From contig SKOL01000296.1 of assembly GCA_007120055.1 (NCBI GenBank), forward strand, positions 1-12,612: a stretch of DNA of 12,612 nt, written 5' to 3'. Position numbers and translations under genes: made by a program. Shown here in pieces: positions 6,380 to 12,612 of the stretch. The first letter of the stretch is position 1. Every line of letters begins with the position of its first letter. The DNA comes from Anaerobacillus sp. (GTDB taxonomy: Bacteria; Bacillota; Bacilli; Bacillales_H; Anaerobacillaceae). The notes under the pieces are model-generated. The model was given only the letters and a program-made list of their open reading frames with translations, did not search any database and was not told where the DNA came from.

Positions 6380-7309
6380 ATGAAAAAACCTGAATTACTT
6401 GTAACGCCAACAAAGGTAGATGACATAAGTCGTTTAATTAACTCTGGTGCAACGGCAATATTAATCGGCGAAGAAAAATATGGGTTACGTTTAGCAGGAG
6501 AGTTCAATCGAGAAGATATAAAAGAGTCTGTAAAAATTGCTCATGACCTAGGAGCAAAAGTTTACGTTTCAATGAATGCTCTTTTCCATAATGATAAATT
6601 AGAATTTTTACCTGAATACATTAGCTTTTTATCTGATGTGAACGTTGATGCGATTGTTTTTGGTGACCCGGCAGTAATAATGGCTGCCAGAGAAGCGGCT
6701 CCAGAAATGAAGCTTCATTGGAATACAGAAACAACGGCTACCAACTATTTTACCGCTAACTATTGGGGGCAAAAAGGTGCAAAACGCGCAGTTATGGCCC
6801 GTGAAATCAATATGGACTCAATCGTAGAAACCAAAGAAAAAGCTGAAGTTGAAATCGAGGTACAAGTACATGGGATGACTTGTATGTTCCAATCAAAGCG
6901 CACTCTTATTGGGAACTATATGGAATTTCAAGGTAAGGACTTAAAGGTTGAAGGGCGGAGTAAAGATCGTACACTCTTTTTACACGATCCTGAAAGAGAT
7001 GCTAAATATCCTATTTTTGAAGATGAAAATGGAACTCATATTATGAGCCCTAACGATATATGCATTATCGATGAGTTAGAAGACATGTTAGATGCAGGGG
7101 TAGATAGTTTTAAAATAGATGGGGTTTTAAAAAGTGTAGATTATATTGAAAAAGTTACCTCTTTATATAACCAAGCAATTGAGTTGTATTTACAAGATCC
7201 AGATGCATATCAAGATAAAAAGTTTTTTTATCTTGAAGAAATTGAAAAAATACAACCTATTAACAGGAACTTAGATACTGGCTTTTTCTTTAAAGAAACT
7301 GTTTATTAA
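6380..7309 (+). CDS. trhP1: U32-family tRNA uridine hydroxylation protein TrhP1 (YrrN), lacking most cluster cysteines
   Basis: This 309-residue U32 'peptidase' family protein is a shorter paralogue of the next gene (KKPELLVTP versus KKPELLAPA near the N-termini; HGMTCMFQSKR versus [11 protein letters not shown]). In B. subtilis, YrrN and YrrO are involved in prephenate-dependent 5-hydroxyuridine formation in tRNA. Only the first of the four cysteines in the U32 signature is kept here (Cys168 in HGMTC); the second is Thr175 and the CC-x2-C segment is replaced by unrelated sequence. It is therefore unlikely to hold the iron-sulfur cluster alone and may act as a partner of TrhP2 (inference). 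The start is ATG 6380, 9 bases after AGGTGG (6365-6370). The preceding in-frame GTG 6377 is an equally possible start, one codon longer. Confidence 0.92.
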   Translation: MKKPELLVTPTKVDDISRLINSGATAILIGEEKYGLRLAGEFNREDIKESVKIAHDLGAKVYVSMNALFHNDKLEFLPEYISFLSDVNVDAIVFGDPAVIMAAREAAPEMKLHWNTETTATNYFTANYWGQKGAKRAVMAREINMDSIVETKEKAEVEIEVQVHGMTCMFQSKRTLIGNYMEFQGKDLKVEGRSKDRTLFLHDPERDAKYPIFEDENGTHIMSPNDICIIDELEDMLDAGVDSFKIDGVLKSVDYIEKVTSLYNQAIELYLQDPDAYQDKKFFYLEEIEKIQPINRNLDTGFFFKETVY

Positions 7310-7366
7310 AGAGAAGTCTCGAATAGTAAGAAGAGCTTTTTATTAATTTTAAGGGGGTGTGTTTAA

Positions 7367-8635
7367 ATGCAACAAATTTCATCGTTTACTCCTGAAGGGA
7401 AACGTGTAATTATAAAAAAGCCTGAGCTACTTGCGCCAGCAGGAAGTTTGGAAAAGTTAAAAATAGCTGTACATTACGGTGCTGATGCAGTTTTTATCGG
7501 TGGTCGAGAGTTTGGACTTCGTTCAAATGCTGATAATTTTTCCATAGAAGAAATGCGTGAAGGTGTCGAGTTTGCTAATAAATATGGAGCGAAAATTTAT
7601 GTTACGACTAATATTTTTGCCCATAATGAAAACATGGAAGGCTTAGAAGAATACCTAAAAGATCTACAAGAAGTGGGTGTTACGGGGATTATTGTAGCTG
7701 ATCCGTTAATTATTGAAACGTGTAAGCGAGTTGCTCCAAATGTTGAGGTTCATTTAAGCACTCAACAATCGTTAACAAACTGGCAAGCAATTAAGTTTTG
7801 GAAAGAAGAAGGTTTACATCGCGTCGTTTTAGCTCGTGAAGTTGGTTTGGAAGAAATGTTAGAAATGAAAAAGCATGTCGATATTGAAATTGAAACCTTT
7901 ATTCACGGGGCGATGTGTATCGCGTATTCGGGGCGATGTGTGTTGAGTAATCATATGACCGCTCGTGACTCTAATAGAGGTGGTTGTTGCCAATCTTGTC
8001 GTTGGGACTATCATTTATTTGAACAAGATGATCACAAAGAGGAAGAAATTGCTTTATATCAAGAAGCAGATGACCCTTTTACAATGAGTCCTAAAGATTT
8101 AAATTTACTTGAAGGTATCCCACAAGTAATCGAAGCTGGTATTGATAGCTTAAAGGTTGAAGGAAGAATGAAATCTATTCATTATGTAGCTACAGTTACG
8201 TCGGTGTACCGTAAAGTTATTGATGCCTACTGTGCGGATCCAGATAACTTTAAAATTGATCCAAAATGGATTGAAGAATTAGATAAGTGTGCAAACCGTG
8301 ATACAGCACCTGCATTTTTTGAGGAAGTGCCTACGTATAAAGAGCAGATGTTTGGTAACCATGGAAAGAAAACGACTTTTGATTTTGCTGGGCTCGTTCT
8401 TGACTATGACGAAAATACAAAAATTGTAACATTGCAACAGCGAAATCATTTTAAGCCTGGTGATGAAGTTGAATTTTTTGGTCCAGAAATAGAAAACTTT
8501 ACTCAGCAGATTGAAAAAATTTGGGATGAAGATGGTGAGGAGATAGATGCTGCAAGACACCCTCTTCAAATTGTGAAATTTAAAGTGGACAAACCACTAT
8601 ATCCTAATAATATGATGCGTAAAGGAGTACTATAA
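7367..8635 (+). CDS. trhP2: U32-family tRNA uridine hydroxylation protein TrhP2 (YrrO)
   Basis: This is a 422-residue, full-length U32 family protein. Members of this group (TrhP of E. coli, YrrN/YrrO of B. subtilis) are required for prephenate-dependent 5-hydroxylation of U34 in tRNA and were formerly annotated as collagenase-like proteases. The catalytic-core cysteines are intact: Cys184 and Cys191 in [12 protein letters not shown], then Cys207/Cys208 and Cys211 in [11 protein letters not shown], the pattern proposed to hold an iron-sulfur cluster. A C-terminal beta-rich region follows (about residues 340-420, [17 protein letters not shown]...). ATG 7367 follows AAGGGGGTG (7351-7359) at 7 bases. 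The stop overlaps the udk ATG by one base (TAATG), so translation is probably coupled. Product of trhP2 feeds TrmR, encoded two genes upstream. Confidence 0.95.
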   Translation: MQQISSFTPEGKRVIIKKPELLAPAGSLEKLKIAVHYGADAVFIGGREFGLRSNADNFSIEEMREGVEFANKYGAKIYVTTNIFAHNENMEGLEEYLKDLQEVGVTGIIVADPLIIETCKRVAPNVEVHLSTQQSLTNWQAIKFWKEEGLHRVVLAREVGLEEMLEMKKHVDIEIETFIHGAMCIAYSGRCVLSNHMTARDSNRGGCCQSCRWDYHLFEQDDHKEEEIALYQEADDPFTMSPKDLNLLEGIPQVIEAGIDSLKVEGRMKSIHYVATVTSVYRKVIDAYCADPDNFKIDPKWIEELDKCANRDTAPAFFEEVPTYKEQMFGNHGKKTTFDFAGLVLDYDENTKIVTLQQRNHFKPGDEVEFFGPEIENFTQQIEKIWDEDGEEIDAARHPLQIVKFKVDKPLYPNNMMRKGVL

Positions 8636-9270
8636 TGACAAAAAAACCAATTGTCATTGGCGTTGCCGGGGGAACAGGCTCAGGAAAAACAACAGTGGCA
8701 AGAGAAATTTATCGTAAATTTAAAGATAAATCGATATTAATGATAGAGCAAGATGCATATTATAAAGACCAAACTCATAAAACAATGGAAGAAAGAATTA
8801 AAACGAATTACGATCATCCATTGGCTTTTGATAATGATTTACTACTTGAGCAAGTACAGAAATTATTGTCTTATGAAAAGATTGAAAAGCCTGTGTACGA
8901 TTATGCTAACCATACGCGGTCTAAAAAAGTAATTACTGTTGATCCTAAAGAGGTTATTATCTTAGAAGGAATTTTAATTTTAGAGGATGAGCGTCTTCGA
9001 GATTTAATGGACATTAAGCTTTTTGTTGATACTGATGCAGATGTTCGCATTATTCGTAGACTCATGCGCGATATTGAGGAACGTGGCAGAACGTTAGACT
9101 CAGTGATTGATCAATACACATCAGTAGTTCGTCCTATGCACCTTCAGTTTGTTGAACCGACAAAGCGTTATGCGGATGTGATTGTTCCTGAAGGTGGACA
9201 AAATCGTGTCGCAATTGATCTAATGGTGACTAAAATTAGAACAATCCTTGAAGAAAAAGTAATTTTGTAA
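8635..9270 (+). CDS. udk: Uridine kinase
   Basis: This 211-residue cytoplasmic kinase phosphorylates uridine and cytidine to UMP and CMP using GTP or ATP in pyrimidine salvage. The Walker A motif GGTGSGKT is at residues 12-19. [10 protein letters not shown] (about 38-47), NYDHPLAFD (about 59-67), the substrate motif [10 protein letters not shown] (about 82-91) and the lid-like [15 protein letters not shown] (about 139-153) are typical of uridine kinase. Length equals the family norm. ATG 8635 overlaps the trhP2 stop by one base and has AAAGGAG (8621-8627) 7 bases upstream, so it is the last gene of the trmR group. The 321 bases after it hold no gene. Confidence 0.97.
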   Translation: MTKKPIVIGVAGGTGSGKTTVAREIYRKFKDKSILMIEQDAYYKDQTHKTMEERIKTNYDHPLAFDNDLLLEQVQKLLSYEKIEKPVYDYANHTRSKKVITVDPKEVIILEGILILEDERLRDLMDIKLFVDTDADVRIIRRLMRDIEERGRTLDSVIDQYTSVVRPMHLQFVEPTKRYADVIVPEGGQNRVAIDLMVTKIRTILEEKVIL

Positions 9271-9381
9271 TAGCATAGGAAAGTGGGGTTTTATATCTTT
9301 CTTATTAAAGTCAGTTTTTAGTTGAAAAATTAGGCTTTCACAAATTTTTGAGGTAATCTAATTTTTTCTAATAACGTGTAA

Positions 9382-9427
9382 AGAAAAGCTTGGGCATTTA
9401 TCACCGTGGTATTTGCTAAGCTTTTCT
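9382..9427 (+). other. Strong hairpin in the udk-greA gap (possible udk terminator)
   Basis: AGAAAAGCTT (9382-9391) pairs perfectly with AAGCTTTTCT (9418-9427). GGGCA/TGCT extends the stem inward with one bulge. Downstream bases are GTATAC, not T-rich, so it is at best a weak terminator whose T residues lie in the 3' arm. It could also be part of a structured greA leader. From 9271 to 9381 I see only AT-rich sequence. Confidence 0.5.
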
Positions 9428-9446
9428 GTATACATAAGCTTACAAT

Positions 9447-9479
9447 GTTTTAAACTGTTCGGTGGTCGAACAGTAAAAC
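9447..9479 (+). other. Bulged hairpin upstream of greA
   Basis: An 8-bp perfect stem ACTGTTCG/CGAACAGT (9454-9461 with 9467-9474, loop GTGGT) is stacked on GTTTT/AAAAC (9447-9451 with 9475-9479), with a two-base AA bulge on the 5' side. It lies 19 bases after the previous hairpin and 112 bases before the greA start. There is no T tract on either strand. It may be an operator or a leader RNA element; no regulator is recognised. From 9480 to 9575 no other signal is convincing. Confidence 0.5.
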
Positions 9480-9591
9480 GAAGAATTATCTTTTAAAGGC
9501 ATTAAGAAAAGTGAAATGTAACCCTTACCAAAGAAATACCTACATGTACGAATAGTATTGAAAATGATCATATTTAAGGAGTGAAAGCAAG

Positions 9592-10068
9592 ATGGCCGAT
9601 GACAAAAAGTATTATATGACGTTGGATGGAAAAGCAAAATTAGAACAGGAATTAGAATTTTTAAAAAGTGAAAAAAGAAAAGAAGTAGTAGAGCGTATTA
9701 AGATAGCTCGCTCGTTTGGGGATTTATCGGAGAACTCTGAATACGATTCAGCAAAAGAAGAACAAGCATTTGTTGAAGGGCGAATTGTAACCATTGAAAA
9801 AATGATCCGAAATGCAGAAATTATTGAAGAAGATGAGACAGATTCTTCTGTAGTTTCTTTAGGAAAGTCAGTTAAGTTTAAGGAATTACCAGACGGTGAT
9901 GAAGAAACGTATACAATTGTAGGTAGTGCTGAAAGCGATCCATTTGAAGGAAAAATCTCCAATGATTCTCCAATGGCTAAAAGCTTATTAGGAAAAACGG
10001 TCGGAGACAAAGTGAGTGTCCAAACTCCAGGCGGCGATATGCAAGTTGAGATTTTAGAAATTAAATAA
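9592..10068 (+). CDS. greA: Transcription elongation factor GreA
   Basis: This is a 158-residue protein of standard GreA length. GreA inserts its coiled coil into the RNA polymerase secondary channel and stimulates cleavage of backtracked transcripts. The N-terminal coiled coil (about residues 12-77) carries the tip acidic pair Asp44 and Glu47 in [15 protein letters not shown]. The C-terminal FKBP-like domain contains [21 protein letters not shown] and ends [19 protein letters not shown] 9592 has AAGGAG (9576-9581) at a 10-base spacing. The 321-base upstream gap with two hairpins, and a strong terminator downstream, suggest an independent transcription unit. No confident promoter could be assigned to it. 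Confidence 0.97.
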   Translation: MADDKKYYMTLDGKAKLEQELEFLKSEKRKEVVERIKIARSFGDLSENSEYDSAKEEQAFVEGRIVTIEKMIRNAEIIEEDETDSSVVSLGKSVKFKELPDGDEETYTIVGSAESDPFEGKISNDSPMAKSLLGKTVGDKVSVQTPGGDMQVEILEIK

Positions 10069-10091
10069 GGACTTATTAATTGAATATTATC

Positions 10092-10134
10092 AAAGTGCTT
10101 AACCCAATAGGTAAGATGGGTTAGGCACTTTTTT
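10092..10134 (+). terminator. Rho-independent terminator after greA
   Basis: A 15-bp stem (10092-10106 with 10117-10131; AAAGTGC arm against GCACTTT, one T-G wobble) closes a 10-base loop and runs into TTTTTT (10129-10134). It lies 23 bases after the greA stop. Confidence 0.92.
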
Positions 10135-10177
10135 GTGTGAAAAGTTAATTGGTTACTTGGTTAGACCCCTAGCCCGA

Positions 10178-10364
10178 CTTTTCATGTTAGATTGTGACGA
10201 TAAAATCGTCATTAGAGTTTTGTATGAAAATGAATGCTCGGTCGCTTTTCTTAAGCGAGCCTCTAAAATTCGAAAGAAGTTTACAGCGAAGCGAGAGAAA
10301 AGCGACCGACATTTTCATTCAAGATGGTGACGGAATATCGTCATGAAGGTTTTGTATGAAAAAA
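10178..10364 (+). repeat. Composite structured repeat, copy C (best-formed copy)
   Basis: The first terminal unit (10178-10230) has the hairpin TGACGAT/ATCGTCA (10195-10201 with 10205-10211), then AGAGTTTTGTATGAAAA. A long stem follows: ATGAAAATG (10224-10232) pairs with CATTTTCAT (10310-10318), and CGGTCGCTTTTCT (10239-10251) pairs perfectly with AGAAAAGCGACCG (10296-10308). Its loop holds the conserved words ATTCGAAAGAAG and CAGCGAAGCGAG. The second unit (10309-10364) has TGACGG/TCGTCA (10328-10333 with 10338-10343), then ATGAAGGTTTTGTATGAAAA. A short GTTGG-like tract (about 10143-10165) precedes it. A 65-codon frame over 10133-10330 is made entirely of repeat sequence and is rejected. Together with 10365-10428, which is AT-rich without a convincing promoter, this accounts for the greA-pbpI gap. 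Confidence 0.85.
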
Positions 10365-10428
10365 GGCGAGGGAAATGTTTGAGGAAGCTTGAATAAAATT
10401 ACATGATTATTGACAACAATGAATAATT

Positions 10429-10436
10429 AGAGGTGG
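10429..10436 (+). promoter_or_regulatory. Ribosome binding site that decides the pbpI start
   Basis: AGAGGTGG ends 5 bases before TTG 10442. The in-frame GTG at 10433 lies inside this same Shine-Dalgarno and cannot use it, so TTG is preferred. Confidence 0.7.
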
Positions 10437-10441
10437 TTGAT

Positions 10442-12208
10442 TTGGTTATACAAAAACGGACCATTCAAGTGTTAGTAATATTTATGTTGATATTAAGTGT
10501 CCTTATTATACGTCTTGCTTATGTTCAGTTATTTGCAACTCATCAATATTCAAAGAACGATATAGACTTAGTAGCCGAAAGTATTAAGCAAAGAACACAG
10601 TCATTAGTGTTACATTCAGGTAGAGGTTACTTTTCGGACCGTAGAGGTGAACCGCTCGACGTTGATTATTATCCTAGTTTAATTTTATTCCCATTTTTAA
10701 AAGATCAAAAATGGCCTGTACGTGAAGTCGCGGATATTTTAGGTATTAATGAGGATGTACTATTAAAAGAGGTAAGTAAACCTAAGGAGCCTATTGTTTT
10801 TCATATGAATGGGGAACGACGTAAGTTGAAAGAAGATGAGATGACCAAAATTAATCAACTAAAAATTCCTGGAGTTTATGCTCAATATGTGCAAGAGCGA
10901 ACTGAGAATATTGCCCCTCATTTAATTGGTGTGACTGGTGAAAATGTAGAGGAAGTTAAACGGCGTTACAGTGACCAATTAGCTAACGGAAATATTTCTA
11001 TCCACGCTGAAATAGGTGTTTCAGGATTGCAACGATCTTTTGATCCGTTTTTAATCTCGCAAGGTGATGCCAAACTTGTTTATTTTGTTGATAACCTACA
11101 GCAACCACTTTTTGGTTTTGATGTAAAGTACTCTGCACCTGCAAATCCGTATCATCCTACACAAGTAGTGACGACTATAGATAAACAAACTCAATTATAT
11201 GTTACAAATACGTTAAAAGATGTAGGAATTTCAAACGGAGGTGCTGTTATTTTAGATGCTAAAACGAATGATCTGATTTCCTTAGTTAGTTTACCAAACT
11301 TTAATATTAATTCCCCGTTTGGTATTGGAGCAGAAAATCAAATCGTTACTTCCCATACCCCGGGCTCGATTTTTAAAATTGTTGTTGCAGCAGCGGCAAT
11401 AGATCATAACTTAACTCATAAATTTGACTTGTTTGATTGTGATAAAAACTTATATGGTGATAGCGAGGAACCACGGCAATTAGGGATGTTAACGTTTGAA
11501 GAAAGTTTTTCACAAAGCTGTAATTATACGTTCAGTTATTTAGCTAATGAACTTTTAAAAATAGATCAACAAATTTTACATAAGTATGCCCAAAAACTAG
11601 GGTTAACGGATCAAGTAGGTTGGATTGGTGATGTCTATCGCCTAGAAGAAATCACTCATTTTCCAGAAGAAGAACGTGGTAAGGTCACAGTGGAAGAAAA
11701 AGATATTGGTGATTATTATGCGATTGCTCAAACTGCGATTGGTCAAAAAAATGTTCGCATCACTCCTCTTGCAGTAGCAAATATGTTAGCAACGATTGCA
11801 AGAGGTGGTGAGAAGCACCAAGTGCGAGGATCCTCGAAAATTAAATATGAAAATGGAACGACGGTCGTTGAGTTTCCTATGCAGTTAGGAAATAACGAAG
11901 AAAGGATATCAACTTATACGGCAATGCGCTTACAACAATTGTTAAGATCAGTGGTGAAAATGGAAGAAGGGACAGCTTATCCGCTGTTACATTCAGCGCC
12001 ATATTCTATAGCAGGTAAAACAGGAACTGCCGAAAAAGGTATAAATAAAAATGAAATGACCCACTGGTTTGCCGGCTATTTCCCTGCAGAAGATCCGAAG
12101 TATGTAATGGTAATTCTCGATTTAGATCATAAAGGAGAAGTCAAAACATTGAAAGCGTACAAAAACATTGTTGAATTTTTATACAACTATGACCGTGAAA
12201 ATGAGTAA
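10442..12208 (+). CDS. pbpI: Class B penicillin-binding protein (PbpI / PBP4b-like, YrrR)
   Basis: This is a 588-residue membrane-anchored transpeptidase that cross-links peptidoglycan outside the membrane. One N-terminal transmembrane segment (about residues 8-30) is followed by the class B N-terminal signature SGRGYFSDRRGEPL and a dimerisation domain (to about 230). The transpeptidase domain has all three active-site motifs: Ser309-x-x-Lys312 (SIFK in HTPGSIFK), Ser359-Cys-Asn361 and Lys526-Thr-Gly (GKTGTAEKG). In B. subtilis, PbpI is a sporulation, mother-cell class B PBP under sigma-E. I could not find a convincing sigma-E promoter here, so that regulation is not shown. The start is TTG 10442. 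Tandem TAA TAA stop codons end the gene. It is flanked on both sides by the same composite repeat (copies C and D) and is probably transcribed separately from greA. Confidence 0.94.
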   Translation: MVIQKRTIQVLVIFMLILSVLIIRLAYVQLFATHQYSKNDIDLVAESIKQRTQSLVLHSGRGYFSDRRGEPLDVDYYPSLILFPFLKDQKWPVREVADILGINEDVLLKEVSKPKEPIVFHMNGERRKLKEDEMTKINQLKIPGVYAQYVQERTENIAPHLIGVTGENVEEVKRRYSDQLANGNISIHAEIGVSGLQRSFDPFLISQGDAKLVYFVDNLQQPLFGFDVKYSAPANPYHPTQVVTTIDKQTQLYVTNTLKDVGISNGGAVILDAKTNDLISLVSLPNFNINSPFGIGAENQIVTSHTPGSIFKIVVAAAAIDHNLTHKFDLFDCDKNLYGDSEEPRQLGMLTFEESFSQSCNYTFSYLANELLKIDQQILHKYAQKLGLTDQVGWIGDVYRLEEITHFPEEERGKVTVEEKDIGDYYAIAQTAIGQKNVRITPLAVANMLATIARGGEKHQVRGSSKIKYENGTTVVEFPMQLGNNEERISTYTAMRLQQLLRSVVKMEEGTAYPLLHSAPYSIAGKTGTAEKGINKNEMTHWFAGYFPAEDPKYVMVILDLDHKGEVKTLKAYKNIVEFLYNYDRENE

Positions 12209-12217
12209 TAATCATTA

Positions 12218-12267
12218 GTTGTTGGTTTGTTAGTTGGTTGGAAAGCTATAAGTTGGAAAGTTGGAAA
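12218..12267 (+). repeat. GTTGG-rich tract with GTTGGAAA repeats
   Basis: It begins 10 bases after the pbpI stop. GTTGGAAA occurs at 12237-12244 and as two contiguous copies at 12252-12259 and 12260-12267, matching the tract at 3745-3768. It directly precedes copy D of the composite repeat. Confidence 0.8.
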
Positions 12268-12270
12268 GGA

Positions 12271-12447
12271 AATCGCTAGTTGGTGACGTTATATCAACAT
12301 GAAGGCTTTGTATGAAAAAAGACGGGTGCTTTTGCGAACGAACGTCTGAGATTCGAAAGAAGGTCAAGGTGAAGTGAGGGAAAGCACCCGCCTTTTCCAT
12401 ATTAGATGATGACGGGTTTGCCTTCATGAAGGTTTTATATAAAAAAA
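12271..12447 (+). repeat. Composite structured repeat, copy D
   Basis: The first terminal unit (12271-12319) has GGTGACG (degenerate hairpin), then ACATGAAGGCTTTGTATGAAAA. The long stem pairs CGGGTGCTTT (12323-12332) perfectly with AAAGCACCCG (12381-12390), and the outer ATGAAAAAAG (12312-12321) imperfectly with CTTTTCCAT (12392-12400). The loop contains ATTCGAAAGAAGG and GAAGTGAGGGAAA. The second unit (12391-12447) has ATTAGATGATGACGGG, the palindrome CCTTCATGAAGG (12421-12432), then TTTTATATAAAA. TGACG words in the two units are 126 bp apart, close to 133 in copy C and 121 in copy A. There is no gene in the 345 bases between pbpI and the next start, and no separate pbpI terminator; the long stem might serve as one, although no T tract follows it. 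Confidence 0.8.
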
Positions 12448-12481
12448 GCGCCTATTCATGTTTTGAATTTCCTCATTTAAC

Positions 12482-12510
12482 TCGAAAAAGTTGTCCTCTT
12501 TGATTATAAT
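12482..12510 (+). promoter_or_regulatory. Possible sigma-A promoter for the last gene
   Basis: TATAAT (12505-12510) is a perfect -10. TCGAAA (12482-12487), exactly 17 bases upstream, matches four of six -35 positions. It lies just after repeat copy D and 43 bases upstream of the GTG start. Confidence 0.45.
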
Positions 12511-12553
12511 GGAGTTTAGTATAGATAAATAGTCAACATAGGAGGAGATTTGT

Positions 12554-12612
12554 GTGAGAGGAGATCAGTATAACGGTACTGGCTTAAGGAGTCAAAAACG
12601 AAAGCGTAAAGT
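12554..12612 (+). CDS. yrrS: N-terminus of probable YrrS (DUF1510), 3'-truncated by window edge
   Basis: Only 19 complete codons are visible, starting GTG 12554 after AGGAGGAG (12540-12547) at a 6-base spacing: VRGDQYNGTGLRSQKRKRK, with the initial GTG read as Met. The short polar, very basic segment would suit the cytoplasmic side of an N-terminal membrane anchor, as in YrrS, the gene that follows pbpI in B. subtilis. Identity rests on gene order and not on recognised sequence, so the assignment is tentative. GTG 12552 is out because TGA follows it immediately. Confidence 0.55.
   Translation, partial: MRGDQYNGTGLRSQKRKRK

Noticed and set aside
9454..9474. SOS/LexA-like box (GTTCG and CGAAC half sites) upstream of greA
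   Set aside because: The bacillar SOS box is CGAAC-N4-GTTCG. Here the half sites are in the opposite order with a 5-base spacer, so it does not fit.
10133..10330. 65-codon + strand frame between greA and pbpI
   Set aside because: It starts in the greA terminator T tract, has no ribosome binding site, and consists of composite-repeat sequence.
10401..10409. CATGATTAT as a sigma-E type -10 for pbpI
   Set aside because: It does not fit the CATA-N3-T pattern and there is no suitable -35; known sigma-E control in B. subtilis is not enough to call a site here.
10410..10415. Perfect TTGACA upstream of pbpI as a -35 box
   Set aside because: The matching -10 position falls on GTGGTT inside the ribosome binding site and start region; no usable -10 exists.

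Overview
This window is a compact, low-GC chromosomal segment. Every gene I can support is on the + strand, most have strong AGGAGG-type ribosome binding sites, and GTG/TTG starts are frequent. The gene order alaS - ireB(yrzL) - ruvX(yrrK) - yrzB - mltG(yrrL) - trmR(yrrM) - trhP1(yrrN) - trhP2(yrrO) - udk - greA - pbpI(yrrR) - yrrS matches the Bacillus subtilis order as I remember it. The host is therefore very probably a Bacillaceae member. The intergenic repeats resemble those I associate with environmental or alkaliphilic bacilli, but the genus cannot be fixed from here.

Layout. Positions 1-2490 hold most of alaS (alanyl-tRNA synthetase, N-terminus outside the window). It is followed by ireB, ruvX and yrzB, and a Rho-independent terminator at 3651-3684 closes that group. 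A 519-base gap then holds a GTTGG-rich tract, a composite structured repeat (copy A) and a promoter/leader region for mltG. The mltG stop codon lies inside the first of 2-3 tandem units of a second repeat family (5286-5626). A promoter at about 5643-5672 precedes trmR-trhP1-trhP2-udk, which are tightly packed. A 321-base gap with two strong hairpins precedes greA, which ends in a textbook terminator at 10092-10134. Copy C of the composite repeat separates greA from pbpI, and copy D separates pbpI from the first 19 codons of a gene that is probably yrrS.

Function. Translation and tRNA biology dominate: alaS charges tRNA-Ala, and trmR/trhP1/trhP2 are the known set for 5-hydroxyuridine and 5-methoxyuridine at the tRNA wobble position. 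udk (pyrimidine salvage), greA (transcript cleavage) and ruvX (RNA/DNA nuclease fold) are also nucleic-acid functions. A second theme is cell envelope: mltG (glycan-strand terminase), pbpI (class B transpeptidase) and ireB (a regulator linked to the PASTA-kinase pathway).

The coding content is ordinary and conserved. The most interesting signal is intergenic. A composite repeat of about 180 bp occurs three times, always in the same orientation, always in a gap between co-directional genes and always preceded by a GTTGG-rich tract. Its stems are preserved by paired, compensatory base changes between copies, which argues for a selected RNA or single-stranded DNA structure. I cannot tell without database searches whether it has been described.
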